From Motilibacter deserti (lineage in GTDB: Bacteria > Actinomycetota > Actinomycetes > Motilibacterales > Motilibacteraceae): a DNA stretch of 64,000 nt. The position numbers and the translations under genes were made by a program. The notes under the pieces are model-generated. The model was not told the DNA's origin. It saw only the letters and a list, made by a program, of their open reading frames with translations, and searched no databases. Positions 42,973 to 51,767 of the stretch are shown piece by piece. Position 1 is the first letter of the stretch; each line of letters starts with the position of its first letter. The stretch lies in contig NZ_JAANNP010000001.1 in the NCBI RefSeq assembly GCF_011250635.1, positions 776,933 to 840,932 of the forward strand, read 5' to 3'.

Positions 42973-43845
42973 TCAGAAGTACCAGCCGTTCGCGATCCAG
43001 GGGCCGGGCGGGCGCTCCATGCCGGAGACGAACAGCGGCCCGGTGGGCGCGACCGACAGCCGCGCGGTGAGCGCGACGCGCACTGCCCAGTCCTGCTGCG
43101 CGGTCAAGCAGGAGATGTGGGCCTTGCCCTCTGCCTGCGCGAGCGCACGCCACAGCAGCGCGGTCGCCGTGCGCTCGTCGGTCGCCCCCAGCATCGCGAC
43201 GCGATCGGAGCGGCTGACGACGTACCCCGAGCCGTCCGGGCTGTCGATCACGTCCAGCCGCGCGCCGGTCGCGAGCATGAACTCCACGTCCTCGCGGCGC
43301 GACCCGCGCAGTGAGACGTCGACGCGCTCGACCAGGTCGAGGTCGTCCTCGTCCCCCGCCCGCCCCGGCAGCCCGGCCGGGATCGCGGAGCGGTGGACCA
43401 CGCCGTCAGCGTTCACCGCCGGATGGATGTCGAGCCCTGCGAGCGAGTACCTGCGCAGGGCGCGCGGGTCCGACGACGTCATGATCATCCGCAGCTCGGC
43501 GCCGTCCGCGTACGCCAGCGCCGTCTCCAGCAGCCGGCGCCCCACGCCCTGGCTCTGCGCCGACGGGTGCACGAAGAGCATCGACAGGCCCCAGAACGGC
43601 CCGCGGCGGATCGCCTCGGCGATCCCGACGACCTCGCCGTCGCGATCGGCGACCCACGCGCCCGCGGGGTCCCGCTCGATGAAGCGCCGGGTCCCCCGGT
43701 CCATGACCCCGCGCTGCTCGTCGCTCGGCGGCCGGTAGTCGTCCCCGGGCCGGCGCTCTGCGGCCCGGTCGGCGGCGTCCACCACGGCGGCCACCGCCTC
43801 GACGTCGTGCACGGTCATCGGGCGCAGGTGCACCATCGTCGGCAT
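42973..43845 (-). CDS. GNAT-family acetyltransferase, two-domain
   Basis: A 290-residue protein. The N-terminal GNAT domain shows acetyl-CoA-binding text [26 protein letters not shown], with the Q/RxxGxG/A loop in QSQGVG. The C-terminal half (about 160-290) resembles a second, degenerate GNAT unit ending in [31 protein letters not shown]. The substrate is unknown. It is divergent from tdh with a 62-bp gap, and lies upstream of the large membrane protein on the same strand. Confidence 0.88.
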   Translation of the reverse strand: MPTMVHLRPMTVHDVEAVAAVVDAADRAAERRPGDDYRPPSDEQRGVMDRGTRRFIERDPAGAWVADRDGEVVGIAEAIRRGPFWGLSMLFVHPSAQSQGVGRRLLETALAYADGAELRMIMTSSDPRALRRYSLAGLDIHPAVNADGVVHRSAIPAGLPGRAGDEDDLDLVERVDVSLRGSRREDVEFMLATGARLDVIDSPDGSGYVVSRSDRVAMLGATDERTATALLWRALAQAEGKAHISCLTAQQDWAVRVALTARLSVAPTGPLFVSGMERPPGPWIANGWYF

Positions 43846-43907
43846 CTCCGTTCCGCAGGCGAGGTAGTAGTAGAACGCAGGAGTCCGCGCGGACGGCCGG
43901 AGGTCAG

Positions 43908-44963
43908 GTGAAGGCGCTCTACAAGGCTGCGGCCGCGCCGGGGCTAGAGCTCGTCGACCGGCCCGAGCCCGAGCCGGGCGAGCACGAGGCCAAGGTGCGG
44001 GTGCTGCGTACCGGCATCTGCGGGACCGACCTGCACATCGAGTCGTGGGACGCCTGGGCCGCCAACGCGGTGGCCGCCCCGCTCGTGCCCGGCCACGAGT
44101 TCTGCGGCGAGGTGGTGGCGGTCGGGCCGGGCGTGCAGGACGTGCGCGTCGGCGACCTCGTCTCCGGCGAGGGCCACGTGGTCTGCGGCACCTGCCGCAA
44201 CTGCCGGGCCGGGCGCCGGCACCTGTGCGTCCGCCCGTCGTGCATCGGGGTCAACCGGGACGGGGCGTTCGCCGAGTACGTCGTGCTGCCGGAGGCCAAC
44301 ACGTGGGCCCACGTGGGCCTGCCTCGCACTGAGCAGGCGCTCGACATCGCCGCCGTCTTCGACCCGTTCGGCAACGCGGTGCACACCGCGCTGTCGTTCC
44401 CGCTCGTCGGTGAGGACGTGCTGATCACGGGTGCCGGGCCGATCGGGCTCATGGCTGCGGCGGTCTGCCGCCACGTCGGCGCCCGGTTCGTCGTCATAAC
44501 CGACGTCAGCGCACCGCGGCTCGAGCTGGCCCGGCGGATGGGCGTGGACCTCGCCGTCGACGTCTCCAGGACGGCCGGGTCGGACGCGATCGCGCGGGCG
44601 CAGCGCGAGCTCGGGATGGTGGAGGGCTTCGACGTCGCGCTGGAGATGAGCGGCCATCCCTCGGCGCTGCCGGACATCGTCGCGAACCTCAACCACGGCG
44701 GCCGGATCGCGGTGCTCGGGCTGCCGAGCGAACAGGTGAGCGTCGACTGGGCCAAGGTGGTGTCGCACATGCTGACCATCAAGGGCGTCTACGGCAGGGA
44801 GATGTTCGAGACCTGGTACGCGATGAGCGCGCTGCTGCGGTCCGGGCTCGACATCTCCGCGGTGGTCACGGACCGCGTGCCGGCGCGCGACTGGGCGGAG
44901 GCCTTCGCGACTGCTCGGGGCGGGGCGCACGGCAAGGTCGTGCTGGACTGGACGGAGATCTGA
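43908..44963 (+). CDS. tdh: L-threonine 3-dehydrogenase
   Basis: A 351-residue zinc-dependent medium-chain dehydrogenase. Marks are [25 protein letters not shown] (catalytic zinc region), the four-cysteine structural zinc loop [15 protein letters not shown], and [15 protein letters not shown] for NAD binding. It oxidises threonine to 2-amino-3-ketobutyrate. The GTG start follows GGAGGTCAG. The stop shares a base with the kbl start, so product and next enzyme are coupled. Length and sequence match the bacterial Tdh family closely. Confidence 0.95.
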   Translation: MKALYKAAAAPGLELVDRPEPEPGEHEAKVRVLRTGICGTDLHIESWDAWAANAVAAPLVPGHEFCGEVVAVGPGVQDVRVGDLVSGEGHVVCGTCRNCRAGRRHLCVRPSCIGVNRDGAFAEYVVLPEANTWAHVGLPRTEQALDIAAVFDPFGNAVHTALSFPLVGEDVLITGAGPIGLMAAAVCRHVGARFVVITDVSAPRLELARRMGVDLAVDVSRTAGSDAIARAQRELGMVEGFDVALEMSGHPSALPDIVANLNHGGRIAVLGLPSEQVSVDWAKVVSHMLTIKGVYGREMFETWYAMSALLRSGLDISAVVTDRVPARDWAEAFATARGGAHGKVVLDWTEI

Positions 44964-46153
44964 TGTACGGGACCGTGCGTGAGCAGCTGCGAGAGACGCT
45001 GGACGAGATCCGGGCCGCCGGGCTCTACAAGGATGAACGCCAGCTCGCCTCTCCCCAGTCGTCCCACGTCGTGACAGGCCCCGGGGAGGGCCGCCAGGTA
45101 TTGAACTTCTGCGCCAACAACTACCTCGGGCTGGCCGACCACCCGTCCGTGATCGCTGCGGCGAAGCAGGCCCTGGACCAGTGGGGCTTCGGGATGGCGA
45201 GCGTCCGGTTCATCTGCGGCACGCAGACCCAGCACACGAAGCTGGAGTCACGAATCTCCGAGCTGCTGTCGACCGAGGCCACGATCCTCTACTCCTCCGG
45301 CTTCGACGCCAACGGCGGGGTCTTCGAGGTGCTGCTGGACGACCGCGACGCGGTGATCTCCGACGAGCTCAACCACGCGTCGATCATCGACGGGATCCGG
45401 CTGTGCAAGGCACGGCGGCTGCGCTACGGCAACCGTGACATGGCCGCCCTGGAGGCCCGGCTCGAGGAGGCAGCCGGAGCCCGCCGGCGGCTCATCGCCA
45501 CCGACGGCGTCTTCTCGATGGACGGCTACCTCGCGCCGCTGGACGAGATCTGCGACCTGGCGGACCGCTACGACGCGATGGTGCTCGTCGACGACTCGCA
45601 CGCCGTCGGCTTCGTCGGGGCGACCGGCGGCGGGACGCCGGAGCACTTCGGCGTGCAGGGCCGGGTGGACGTCCTCACCGGCACGCTCGGCAAGGCGCTG
45701 GGCGGCGCGTCCGGCGGGTACGTCAGCGGTCGAGCCGAGATCGTCGAGCTGCTCCGCCAACGCTCCCGGCCGTACCTCTTCTCCAACGCGGTCGCCCCGG
45801 CGGTCGTCGCCGGATCGCTCGCGGCGATCCAACTGGTCAGCGGGACCACCGAGCAGCGGGAGGCGCTGCGGGACAACACGTCGCTCTTCCGCGCGCTCAT
45901 GGCCGAGGCCGGCTTCGACGTCCTGCCGGGCGAGCACCCGATCTGCCCGGTGATGTTCGGCGACGCGGTCCTGGCGGGCCGGATCGCGGAGGCCATGCTC
46001 GCGGAGGGGGTCTACGTGATCGCGTTCTCGTACCCGGTCGTGCCGCAAGGGCGCGCCCGGATCCGCGTGCAGCTGTCGGCCGCGCACTCCGAGCAGGACG
46101 TGCGCGCCTGCGTGGCTGCGTTCATCGCCGCACGGGCAGCGGTGCAGGGGTAG
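44963..46153 (+). CDS. kbl: Glycine C-acetyltransferase (2-amino-3-ketobutyrate CoA ligase)
   Basis: A 396-residue PLP enzyme of the alpha-oxoamine synthase family. [54 protein letters not shown] and the PLP lysine K244 in [14 protein letters not shown] are present. It splits 2-amino-3-ketobutyrate with CoA into glycine and acetyl-CoA, completing threonine degradation started by Tdh. It starts at an ATG overlapping the tdh stop by one base. Confidence 0.96.
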   Translation: MYGTVREQLRETLDEIRAAGLYKDERQLASPQSSHVVTGPGEGRQVLNFCANNYLGLADHPSVIAAAKQALDQWGFGMASVRFICGTQTQHTKLESRISELLSTEATILYSSGFDANGGVFEVLLDDRDAVISDELNHASIIDGIRLCKARRLRYGNRDMAALEARLEEAAGARRRLIATDGVFSMDGYLAPLDEICDLADRYDAMVLVDDSHAVGFVGATGGGTPEHFGVQGRVDVLTGTLGKALGGASGGYVSGRAEIVELLRQRSRPYLFSNAVAPAVVAGSLAAIQLVSGTTEQREALRDNTSLFRALMAEAGFDVLPGEHPICPVMFGDAVLAGRIAEAMLAEGVYVIAFSYPVVPQGRARIRVQLSAAHSEQDVRACVAAFIAARAAVQG

Positions 46154-46158
46154 AAAGG

Positions 46159-46198
46159 CGACGGCGGCGGCCACCGCAGAGGGTGGACGCCGCCGTCG
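46159..46198. terminator. Strong bidirectional hairpin between kbl and the DUF7455 gene
   Basis: CGACGGCGGCG (46159-46169) pairs perfectly with CGCCGCCGTCG (46188-46198). An inner CCACC/GGTGG stem (46171-46175 with 46182-46186) extends it. It lies 5 bp after the kbl stop and 16 bp from the stop of the gene on the other strand. No T-tract follows, which is common for hairpins of this GC content. Confidence 0.75.
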
Positions 46199-46214
46199 TG
46201 TGCGGGCTTCGGGG

Positions 46215-46451
46215 TCAGCCGTTGATGAGGTGCGTGTCGTCCCGGACGTCGGCGCCCTGAGCCGCCAGCGCGGGGGCGTGGCTGCGGCCGTGGTGGCCGC
46301 AGAACAGCAGCTCCGAGCCCGAGGGCATGCGCACGCGGATGTACGCCTGGGCGCCGCACTGGTCGCACCGGTCGGCGACCTTGAGCGGGGCGAGCCCGCT
46401 GACAGCCTCGTCCACCGCCGGGACGGTGGCGGTCGTGGTCGCGCTCGTCAT
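46215..46451 (-). CDS. DUF7455 family small protein
   Basis: A 78-residue actinobacterial protein. The core ADRCDQCGAQAYIRVRMPSGSELLFCGHHG places CxxC and a later CGHH in a likely zinc-binding unit. The tail ends DDTHLING. Members have no known function. The ATG at 46451 has GGAGG in good position. The 208 bp upstream hold no other gene. Confidence 0.9.
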   Translation of the reverse strand: MTSATTTATVPAVDEAVSGLAPLKVADRCDQCGAQAYIRVRMPSGSELLFCGHHGRSHAPALAAQGADVRDDTHLING

Positions 46452-46659
46452 GCCGATTCCTCCACGTTGTGCGGGCCGTGCCCGCGTTCGGTGACTCGAG
46501 GTGTGCGCCTCGCTGGGGGTGCGACGCGCTCCTCCCCGCTGTCACAGGACACAACGCCCCGGCCGTCGACCGGCTTCCGTGCGATGCATCACGCCGCGAG
46601 GAGGTGTGGAGCGCCGTCGGGCGTCATCGGCACGCCACAGCGGGAGCGGCGCCGCCGGG

Positions 46660-47082
46660 CTACCGCACGCGGAGCACCGGGCTCTGCAGGTCGGTGATCT
46701 TGTGCCAGCCGCTGCCACGCTTGATCCAGATCACCGAGCAGTTCCACGAGCAGCCCGAGGGGGCGTACGCCCGCTCCTCCACGGTCCGGTTGGAAGGCAC
46801 GTAGTAGCCGTCGACGTCGGCACAGCCCTTGCTCCGGCCGCTCTGCCCGGGCGCGACGACGAGGCTCGCGCCCCACTGGTCGTTCCAGTTGCAGGTGAGG
46901 GTGAGCGAGTAGTAGCTGCTGCCCGAGTTCGTGACGTTGCCGCAGATGCGGCCGACCGAGCAGAGCGGGCCGGCCGCAGCCGGCTGCGCGGTCAGCGCGA
47001 CCAGCGCGCCGGAGGCCAGCACCCCCGCGGCCGAGGCGACAGCCGTCGTCCTGCCGAGCTTCTTCCCGAGCGTCGTCCTCAT
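46660..47082 (-). CDS. Small secreted cysteine-rich hypothetical protein
   Basis: A 140-residue protein. A Sec signal peptide covers about residues 1-37 (KKLGRTTAVASAAGVLASGALVALTAQPAAA). The mature part of about 100 residues has six cysteines (LCSVGRICG, LTCNW, GCADV, GCSWNC), which could make three disulfides, and many aromatic residues. Its compact, disulfide-rich look resembles secreted toxins or lectin-like proteins, but no family is recognised. The ATG at 47082 follows GAGGGG. It is divergent from the DUF3455 gene. Confidence 0.75.
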   Translation of the reverse strand: MRTTLGKKLGRTTAVASAAGVLASGALVALTAQPAAAGPLCSVGRICGNVTNSGSSYYSLTLTCNWNDQWGASLVVAPGQSGRSKGCADVDGYYVPSNRTVEERAYAPSGCSWNCSVIWIKRGSGWHKITDLQSPVLRVR

Positions 47083-47208
47083 GGCGTTCCCCTCTTCCGG
47101 GCGCCGCGTCGTTGCGGCGCCCGGACAACGTCGCACAGGAACGGGGACTGATCCAGAGGCAGATTCCCGCTCACAGGACGCGAGCAGGGGGCGAGCACCG
47201 GCCACGGC

Positions 47209-47278
47209 GCCCGAGAAAGGTCTCGGGCTCCAGCCGATGACTGCGCAGCTTTCCGTCACTAGCGTCGCGAAGCGACGC
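47209..47278. promoter_or_regulatory. Divergent promoter region with two inverted repeats
   Basis: Two inverted repeats lie in the 237-bp gap between the Cys-rich gene and the DUF3455 gene. GCCCGAGA/TCTCGGGC (47209-47228, loop AAGG) is the first. GCGTCGC/GCGACGC (47262-47278, loop GAA) is the second, and it overlaps a -10-like TAGCGT at 47260-47265 on the plus strand. They may be operators or 5'-leader hairpins. Confidence 0.4.
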
Positions 47279-47319
47279 AGCCGTCCGACTGCCGTCACCC
47301 ATAGCTCCTGGAGGCCTTC

Positions 47320-47877
47320 ATGCTGGCAATGCTTCCCGGCCGTCGCGCTCTCTCGCTCGGGCTCGGCGCGGTGGCCCTGCTCGCCGCCGCGGGAGTCGGC
47401 GCCGACAGCTCGACCGCCGCGGCGCCCGCCGCGAGCCCCACGGCGCTCGGTGGCGGCAAGCACAAGGTGCCGGAGGCGGTCCGGGTGCCCGCCGGCAACC
47501 GCGCCGTCGCCACCATGGACGCCAAGGGCGTGCAGGTCTACCAGTGCACGGCCGGGACGTGGACGTTCCTCGAGCCCGCCGCGGTCCTCGGCCACGGCTC
47601 CAGGACCGCGATCCACTTCCGCGGCCCGAGCTGGGAGTCGACGCAGGACGGCTCGCTCGTCGAGGGGTCGGCCGTCGCCTCCTCCCCCGTCCCCGGCGCC
47701 ATCGCGCAGCTGCTGCTGAAGGCGACCCGGACGCGCGGCAGCGGCGTCTTCGGCGCCGTCACTTACATCCAGCGGCTCGAGACGAAGGGCGGGCTCGCGC
47801 CCACCGGAGCGTGCCAGGACGGGGAGACCCGCGGCGTGCCGTACGCGGCGGAGTACGTGTTCTTCGCCCGGGCCTGA
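47320..47877 (+). CDS. DUF3455 domain secreted protein
   Basis: A 185-residue secreted protein. The signal peptide runs to about residue 35. The mature part shows the DUF3455 pattern: VPEAVRVPAGNRAVATMDAKGVQVYQC, FLEPAAVL, HFRGPSWESTQDGS and YIQRLETKGGLAPTG. Two conserved cysteines (YQC and GAC) may pair. The function is unknown. The ATG at 47320 has GGAGG just upstream. The gene ends in the hairpin at 47897-47923. Confidence 0.9.
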   Translation: MLAMLPGRRALSLGLGAVALLAAAGVGADSSTAAAPAASPTALGGGKHKVPEAVRVPAGNRAVATMDAKGVQVYQCTAGTWTFLEPAAVLGHGSRTAIHFRGPSWESTQDGSLVEGSAVASSPVPGAIAQLLLKATRTRGSGVFGAVTYIQRLETKGGLAPTGACQDGETRGVPYAAEYVFFARA

Positions 47878-47896
47878 AGCTACCGGGACGACGAGC

Positions 47897-47923
47897 GGCG
47901 GCCACCAGGCGCTGGTGGCCGCC
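47897..47923 (+). terminator. Terminator of the DUF3455 gene
   Basis: GGCGGCCACCA (47897-47907) pairs perfectly with TGGTGGCCGCC (47913-47923) around a 5-nt loop, 19 bp after the stop codon. No T-tract is present. Confidence 0.65.
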
Positions 47924-47938
47924 GTCCGCGTACGCACG

Positions 47939-47978
47939 ACGATGCCCGCCGCACCAAAGCAGGTGCGGCGGGCATCGT
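47939..47978. terminator. ssrA terminator: 17-bp perfect hairpin after tmRNA
   Basis: Arms at 47939-47955 and 47962-47978 are perfect complements of 17 nt with loop AAAGCA. It lies 13 bp past the 3' end of tmRNA on the minus strand and, from the other side, after the DUF3455 gene. It can stop transcription from both directions. It lacks a T-tract. Confidence 0.75.
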
Positions 47979-47991
47979 GGCGGTCTGTCTG

Positions 47992-48358
47992 TGGAGGTGG
48001 CGGGAATCGAACCCGCGTCCTTCGTCGTGGAACCAGGGCTTCTCCGGGTGCATCTCGTGAGGCGATTTTCTCGGCCCCGACCGGTCCACGAGCAGACCTG
48101 TCGACGGGCTCAGTCACTGTTTGATGTCCCGCCGCACCCCGTGACCGGGTGCGACGGTGAAGCCCCCTAGCTGATGCAAGCGACCGGAGCGGGAGCACCC
48201 CCGGGCTTGCAGTCGCTCTACGCTACGTCAGGCAGCGAGAGCAACGGTGCGCTGAGAATTGGCACCTATTGGTTCCTGGGCATGGTTAACGAGATCATCC
48301 CAGGATCCTCGACCCGCTTCCCCTGGCTCGACATCCGAAGTCGAGACCAATCACCCCC
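47992..48358 (-). ncRNA. ssrA: Transfer-messenger RNA (tmRNA)
   Basis: A 367-nt RNA that rescues stalled ribosomes. The 5' end GGGGGTGATTGGTCTCGAC pairs with the 3' CACCTCC to form the acceptor stem. The T-arm text GGTTCGATTCCCGCC is intact. The CCA end is not encoded. The message part begins at GCC (48263) and ends at TGA (48230-48228), giving the tag ANSQRTVALAA. The ALAA end is the usual protease signal. Its partner smpB lies 7 kb away at 55122-55604. Confidence 0.95.
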
Positions 48359-48459
48359 TGTGCAGTTGTCAAGACACCGACCGGAGCCGGAGCCCGGACA
48401 CGTGGTGCAACGCACAGTCTAGCCCGGCCATTCCCCGCCCGGCCAGCGATCTCCCGTGC

Positions 48460-49593
48460 TCAGGCGGTCCGCGAGAGCGCGGGGACGGCGACCCGCAGCG
48501 TGCGGGTGGCCTTGCCCGCCCCGGAGACGGCCGTGACGACGCAGCGCAGGGTCGCGCCGGCGTCCTGCGGCACCACCTGGTGGACCGGGGCGTCCTCGAG
48601 CCGCACCTGGCCGCGGAACCACGCCTGCGTCACCCGGGTCGCGTTCGCGGTCCAGGCCCCGGGGTCGCAGGTGACCGCGCCGCCGACCACCGCGTCGCCT
48701 CGAAGGGCGGGCGCGCGCGTCGCGACCGGCAGTGCCCGGTTGGCGGTCGTGGCAAGGCGGCGCAGCGAGCTCGCCGCCGTGGAGAGCCAGTGGGTGTAGT
48801 CGCCGACGCTAGTGAAGACCGTCGGCAGGTCCTGGTCGCATCCCTCGGCGCCGAACGACGTCACGCCCACGAGGTAGCGAGTGCTCCCGCGGCCGACCAC
48901 GAGCGGGCCGCCGCTGTCGCCGTTGCAGCCGCCGGCGTAGCCGCCCGAGGCGAGTGGGCGGCCGGCGGCGATCATCGAGCGCTCGGCAAAGGCGCGGCCG
49001 AAGACGTCGACGACAGCGTCGGGAGCGGTGCGCAGCGTCGCCGAGCGGAGCCGGCCGATGCGGTCGCGCTCGTCCAGCCCCCAGCCGTAGAGGCCCAGTG
49101 ACAGCTGCCGGCCGGCCTTCACGCTGCGCGCGAGCGCGGCGCTGCCCGCGGTGGCGTACGACGGCAGGTCGAGCGGCAGGAGCGGGCGCAGCACCGCGAT
49201 GTCGTCGCGGAAGCGGCCGGACCGGTAGCCCGGGTGGTCGGTGATGGCCTCGACCGGCACGCGCTCGCCCTGGCCGAGCCGCTTCGCATCGGTCTCGACG
49301 TAGAAGAAGCCCTTCTGCTGCACGCAGTGCGCCGCCGTCACGACGACCTGCGGGGCGATGGCGGTCGCCGTGCAGAGGAAGCGGACGGCGCCGGTCGCCT
49401 TCGCGCCACGCCAGAGGCTGAGCGCCCACGGTGCGCTCGTCCCGGGCGAGCCCACGACGGTCCCGTAGGTCACGGCCGACGCAGGCGCGGCCGGCCCGAG
49501 GACGGGGAGCAGCGCGAGCGCGGTCAGCGGCGCGAGCAGCAGCGCCAGCCCGCGCCGACGAACGGACCGGACGGACGAAGCACGCACGGACAC
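48460..49593 (-). CDS. Secreted trypsin-like serine protease with C-terminal Ig-like domain
   Basis: A 377-residue S1 peptidase. A signal peptide ends near ASA (residue 40). The catalytic triad is complete: H89 in TAAHC, D131 in RDDIAVL and S227 in GCNGDSGGPL. After the protease (about 43-275), a C-terminal beta-rich domain (about 295-375: VTCDPGAWTANATRVTQAWFRG) resembles Ig-like units of actinobacterial surface proteins. The GTG at 49593 follows GGGAGG, and TAGGCT (49639-49634) is a likely -10 box. It is the first of three neighbouring secreted proteases. Confidence 0.93.
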   Translation of the reverse strand: MSVRASSVRSVRRRGLALLLAPLTALALLPVLGPAAPASAVTYGTVVGSPGTSAPWALSLWRGAKATGAVRFLCTATAIAPQVVVTAAHCVQQKGFFYVETDAKRLGQGERVPVEAITDHPGYRSGRFRDDIAVLRPLLPLDLPSYATAGSAALARSVKAGRQLSLGLYGWGLDERDRIGRLRSATLRTAPDAVVDVFGRAFAERSMIAAGRPLASGGYAGGCNGDSGGPLVVGRGSTRYLVGVTSFGAEGCDQDLPTVFTSVGDYTHWLSTAASSLRRLATTANRALPVATRAPALRGDAVVGGAVTCDPGAWTANATRVTQAWFRGQVRLEDAPVHQVVPQDAGATLRCVVTAVSGAGKATRTLRVAVPALSRTA

Positions 49594-49833
49594 CAAGGCC
49601 TCCCATCAGCCCCCACACCGGGACTGAACGCCCAGCCTAGGTGAGGAGTGCCACCCGTCTCGGGCACCTGCGGGCCTTCAGTCCGCCCTTGCTAGCCCGG
49701 GCGGGTGATTGCCCGGACGCACGTTCACCGGGACGGCGGATACGCGCCGGTCGAGCCACCCCCGATGCCCAGATCACGACGGTCCGAAACCGCTCGTCGT
49801 CGACCTGCTGCCGCATCCGGAAGGCCCATCCTC

Positions 49834-51699
49834 GTGACTGCCTCGCGCCGCGCCGCCTCCGCCGCCCTCACGGCGGCCGCCGGGATCCTGGCTCTCGCGA
49901 CCGGTGTCACGGGCCTGTCCGCCGGCCTCGGCTCCCCCGCCGCCGCCGACTCCTCGTACGCCGCGATGAAGGCGCGCTCGGAGGCGGCCGTGAGCGTCAA
50001 CGCCCACGGCAGGAACAGCGAGGGCTACGAGGGCGACGCCGCGCCCGAGGGCATCGACGTCCACGACGAGGTGCCGACCGAGACGCTCGTCGAGCGCGCG
50101 GCCGCCGTCGCCAGCGGCGCGGACAGCGTGAGCTCCGGCCGCGCGGGCATCGGCTGCTCCGACGACGGGCAGTCCGGCAACCGCGTGCAGGTCGTCTACG
50201 TCGTCGCGAGCGACCGTCCGGACCGCTTTTCCGCCGTCTCGGGCCTGCTGCGGTCGTACTCCTCCGGCGTCGACTCGGTCATGCTCGCCAGCGCCATGGA
50301 GAACGGCGGACGCCGCCAGGTGCGCTGGGTGCACGACTCCTCGTGCGAGCTCGTGCTCGAGCACGTCGTGGTCGGCGCGAAGGACGACGACAGCTTCCCG
50401 GCGCTGACCAGCGCGCTCAAGGCGATGGGCTACAACCGCCCGGACCGCAAGTACCTGCTCTACACCGACGCGGCCGTCCTCTGCGGCGTGGCCAACGTCT
50501 ACGCCGACAACACCCCGCTGTCGAGCAACGCCAACAACGGCCGGTTCCCGCAGTACGCCCGGGTCGACGCCCCCTGCTGGGCGGCGAGCGACCACAGCGT
50601 CGAGGCGCACGAGCTGACCCACACGCTCGGGGCGGTGCTGTCCTTTGCGCCGCACAAGTCGGCGGCAGGCCACTGCACGGACGAGTCCGACGTCATGTGC
50701 TACGTCGACGGTGCCGGCGTCAAGCTCACGCAGTCCTGCCCCACGACGCACGAGAAGCTGCTCGACTGCAACGGCGACGACTACTTCAACGTGAACCCGA
50801 AGCCGGGTTCGGCTCTCGCGCAGAACTGGAACGCCGCCAACAGCTCGTTCCTCTACGACCCGCCCGCCCCGGTGCTCAGTGGCGGCGCGTACGACGGCAC
50901 GACCGTGAGCGTGAAGCCGCAGGTCCGCTCCGGACAGGGCTGGACGATCTCGTGGGCGGGCGCCGGCTGCACGGTCTCCGCCGCGCGCACGGCCTCCACC
51001 TCCCCGAAGGCCGCGACCGTCGGCGCCGCGTGCAAGCCCGGCGGCACGGTGAAGGCCACGCTCAAGCAGGAGGACGGCCGTACGGCCCAGGTGGTCGTCA
51101 CCGCCGGCGGGGCCGCGGCTCCGGCCGCCCCCTCGACCGGCACCGGGACCGGCACCGGGACCGGCACTGGGCCGGCACCCGCCACGACGGCGACCCTGTC
51201 CGCGACCGCGCGGGCCGCGAGCATCGTCGTCGGCAAGCAGGCGGTCGTGCAGGGCACCCTGGCGTCGGGCCAGGCCGGCGTCCCCGGCCTGCGGGTCGAC
51301 CTGCAGCGCCGCGCCGGGTCGGCGTGGGGCCGGGTGGCGACCGCGTACACGAACAGCCTCGGGAGCGTGTCCTTCTCCCAGCTGCCCAGGGCGACGACGA
51401 CCTACCGTCTGGTCTTCGCGGGCGGCAGCGGCCTGGACGCGCTGTCCAGCTCCGCGGTCACGGTCAAGGTCGCGCCGAAGGTGACGGCCCAGGCCAAGGG
51501 GCTGCGCGTCACCGGCACGGTGAAGCCCGCGAAGCGCGGCACCGTGGTCTCGCTGGTGAAGGCCAGCAAGAAGGTCGCGACGAGCCGCACGGACGCCCTC
51601 GGCCGCTTCGTGCTCAAGGCCCCGAAGGGCGGCAAGGGCTACACGGTCGTCGTCCCGGGCAGCAAGGTCGTCCTGCGCAGCGCCCTCTCCGCCCGCTGA
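49834..51699 (+). CDS. Secreted zinc metalloprotease (HExxH) with C-terminal beta domains
   Basis: A 621-residue secreted protein. The signal peptide covers about 1-38. The peptidase region (about 75-330) has AHELTHTLGAV with H259, E260 and H263. H280 in GHCTDESDVMCY is a candidate third ligand, giving a metzincin-like but longer spacing. Paired cysteines suggest disulfides. A Gly/Thr hexanucleotide-coded linker leads to an MSCRAMM-like or carboxypeptidase-regulatory-like beta repeat region (about 455-620). The GTG at 49834 is preferred because GGAAGG precedes it; GTG 49705 and ATG 49765 are alternatives. The 240-bp upstream gap is shared with the trypsin-like gene. Confidence 0.85.
   Translation: MTASRRAASAALTAAAGILALATGVTGLSAGLGSPAAADSSYAAMKARSEAAVSVNAHGRNSEGYEGDAAPEGIDVHDEVPTETLVERAAAVASGADSVSSGRAGIGCSDDGQSGNRVQVVYVVASDRPDRFSAVSGLLRSYSSGVDSVMLASAMENGGRRQVRWVHDSSCELVLEHVVVGAKDDDSFPALTSALKAMGYNRPDRKYLLYTDAAVLCGVANVYADNTPLSSNANNGRFPQYARVDAPCWAASDHSVEAHELTHTLGAVLSFAPHKSAAGHCTDESDVMCYVDGAGVKLTQSCPTTHEKLLDCNGDDYFNVNPKPGSALAQNWNAANSSFLYDPPAPVLSGGAYDGTTVSVKPQVRSGQGWTISWAGAGCTVSAARTASTSPKAATVGAACKPGGTVKATLKQEDGRTAQVVVTAGGAAAPAAPSTGTGTGTGTGTGPAPATTATLSATARAASIVVGKQAVVQGTLASGQAGVPGLRVDLQRRAGSAWGRVATAYTNSLGSVSFSQLPRATTTYRLVFAGGSGLDALSSSAVTVKVAPKVTAQAKGLRVTGTVKPAKRGTVVSLVKASKKVATSRTDALGRFVLKAPKGGKGYTVVVPGSKVVLRSALSAR
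51136..51170 (+). repeat. Tandem hexanucleotide repeat in the protease linker
   Basis: Alternating ACCGGC and ACCGGG units encode a Thr-Gly linker of about six repeats between the protease region and the C-terminal beta domains. Such repeats can change in copy number without breaking the frame. Confidence 0.75.
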
Positions 51700-51723
51700 G
51701 GGCGGACGGAGAGGGCGGGCCAG

Positions 51724-51767
51724 GCGGCGTCAGCCGCGTGGCAAAGGCACAGAGCGGCGTCAGCCGC
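51724..51767. repeat. Direct repeat of a 14-bp hairpin unit between convergent protease genes
   Basis: GCGGCGTCAGCCGC occurs at 51724-51737 and 51754-51767. Each copy can fold as GCGGC-GTCA-GCCGC. The second copy contains the stop codon of the immune inhibitor A-like gene. The pair lies between two converging genes and may act in termination. Confidence 0.5.

Noticed and set aside
47992-48020. A tRNA-like T-arm (GGTTCGATTCCCGCC on the minus strand)
   Set aside because: It is the 3' tRNA-like domain of tmRNA. No anticodon arm lies at tRNA distance.
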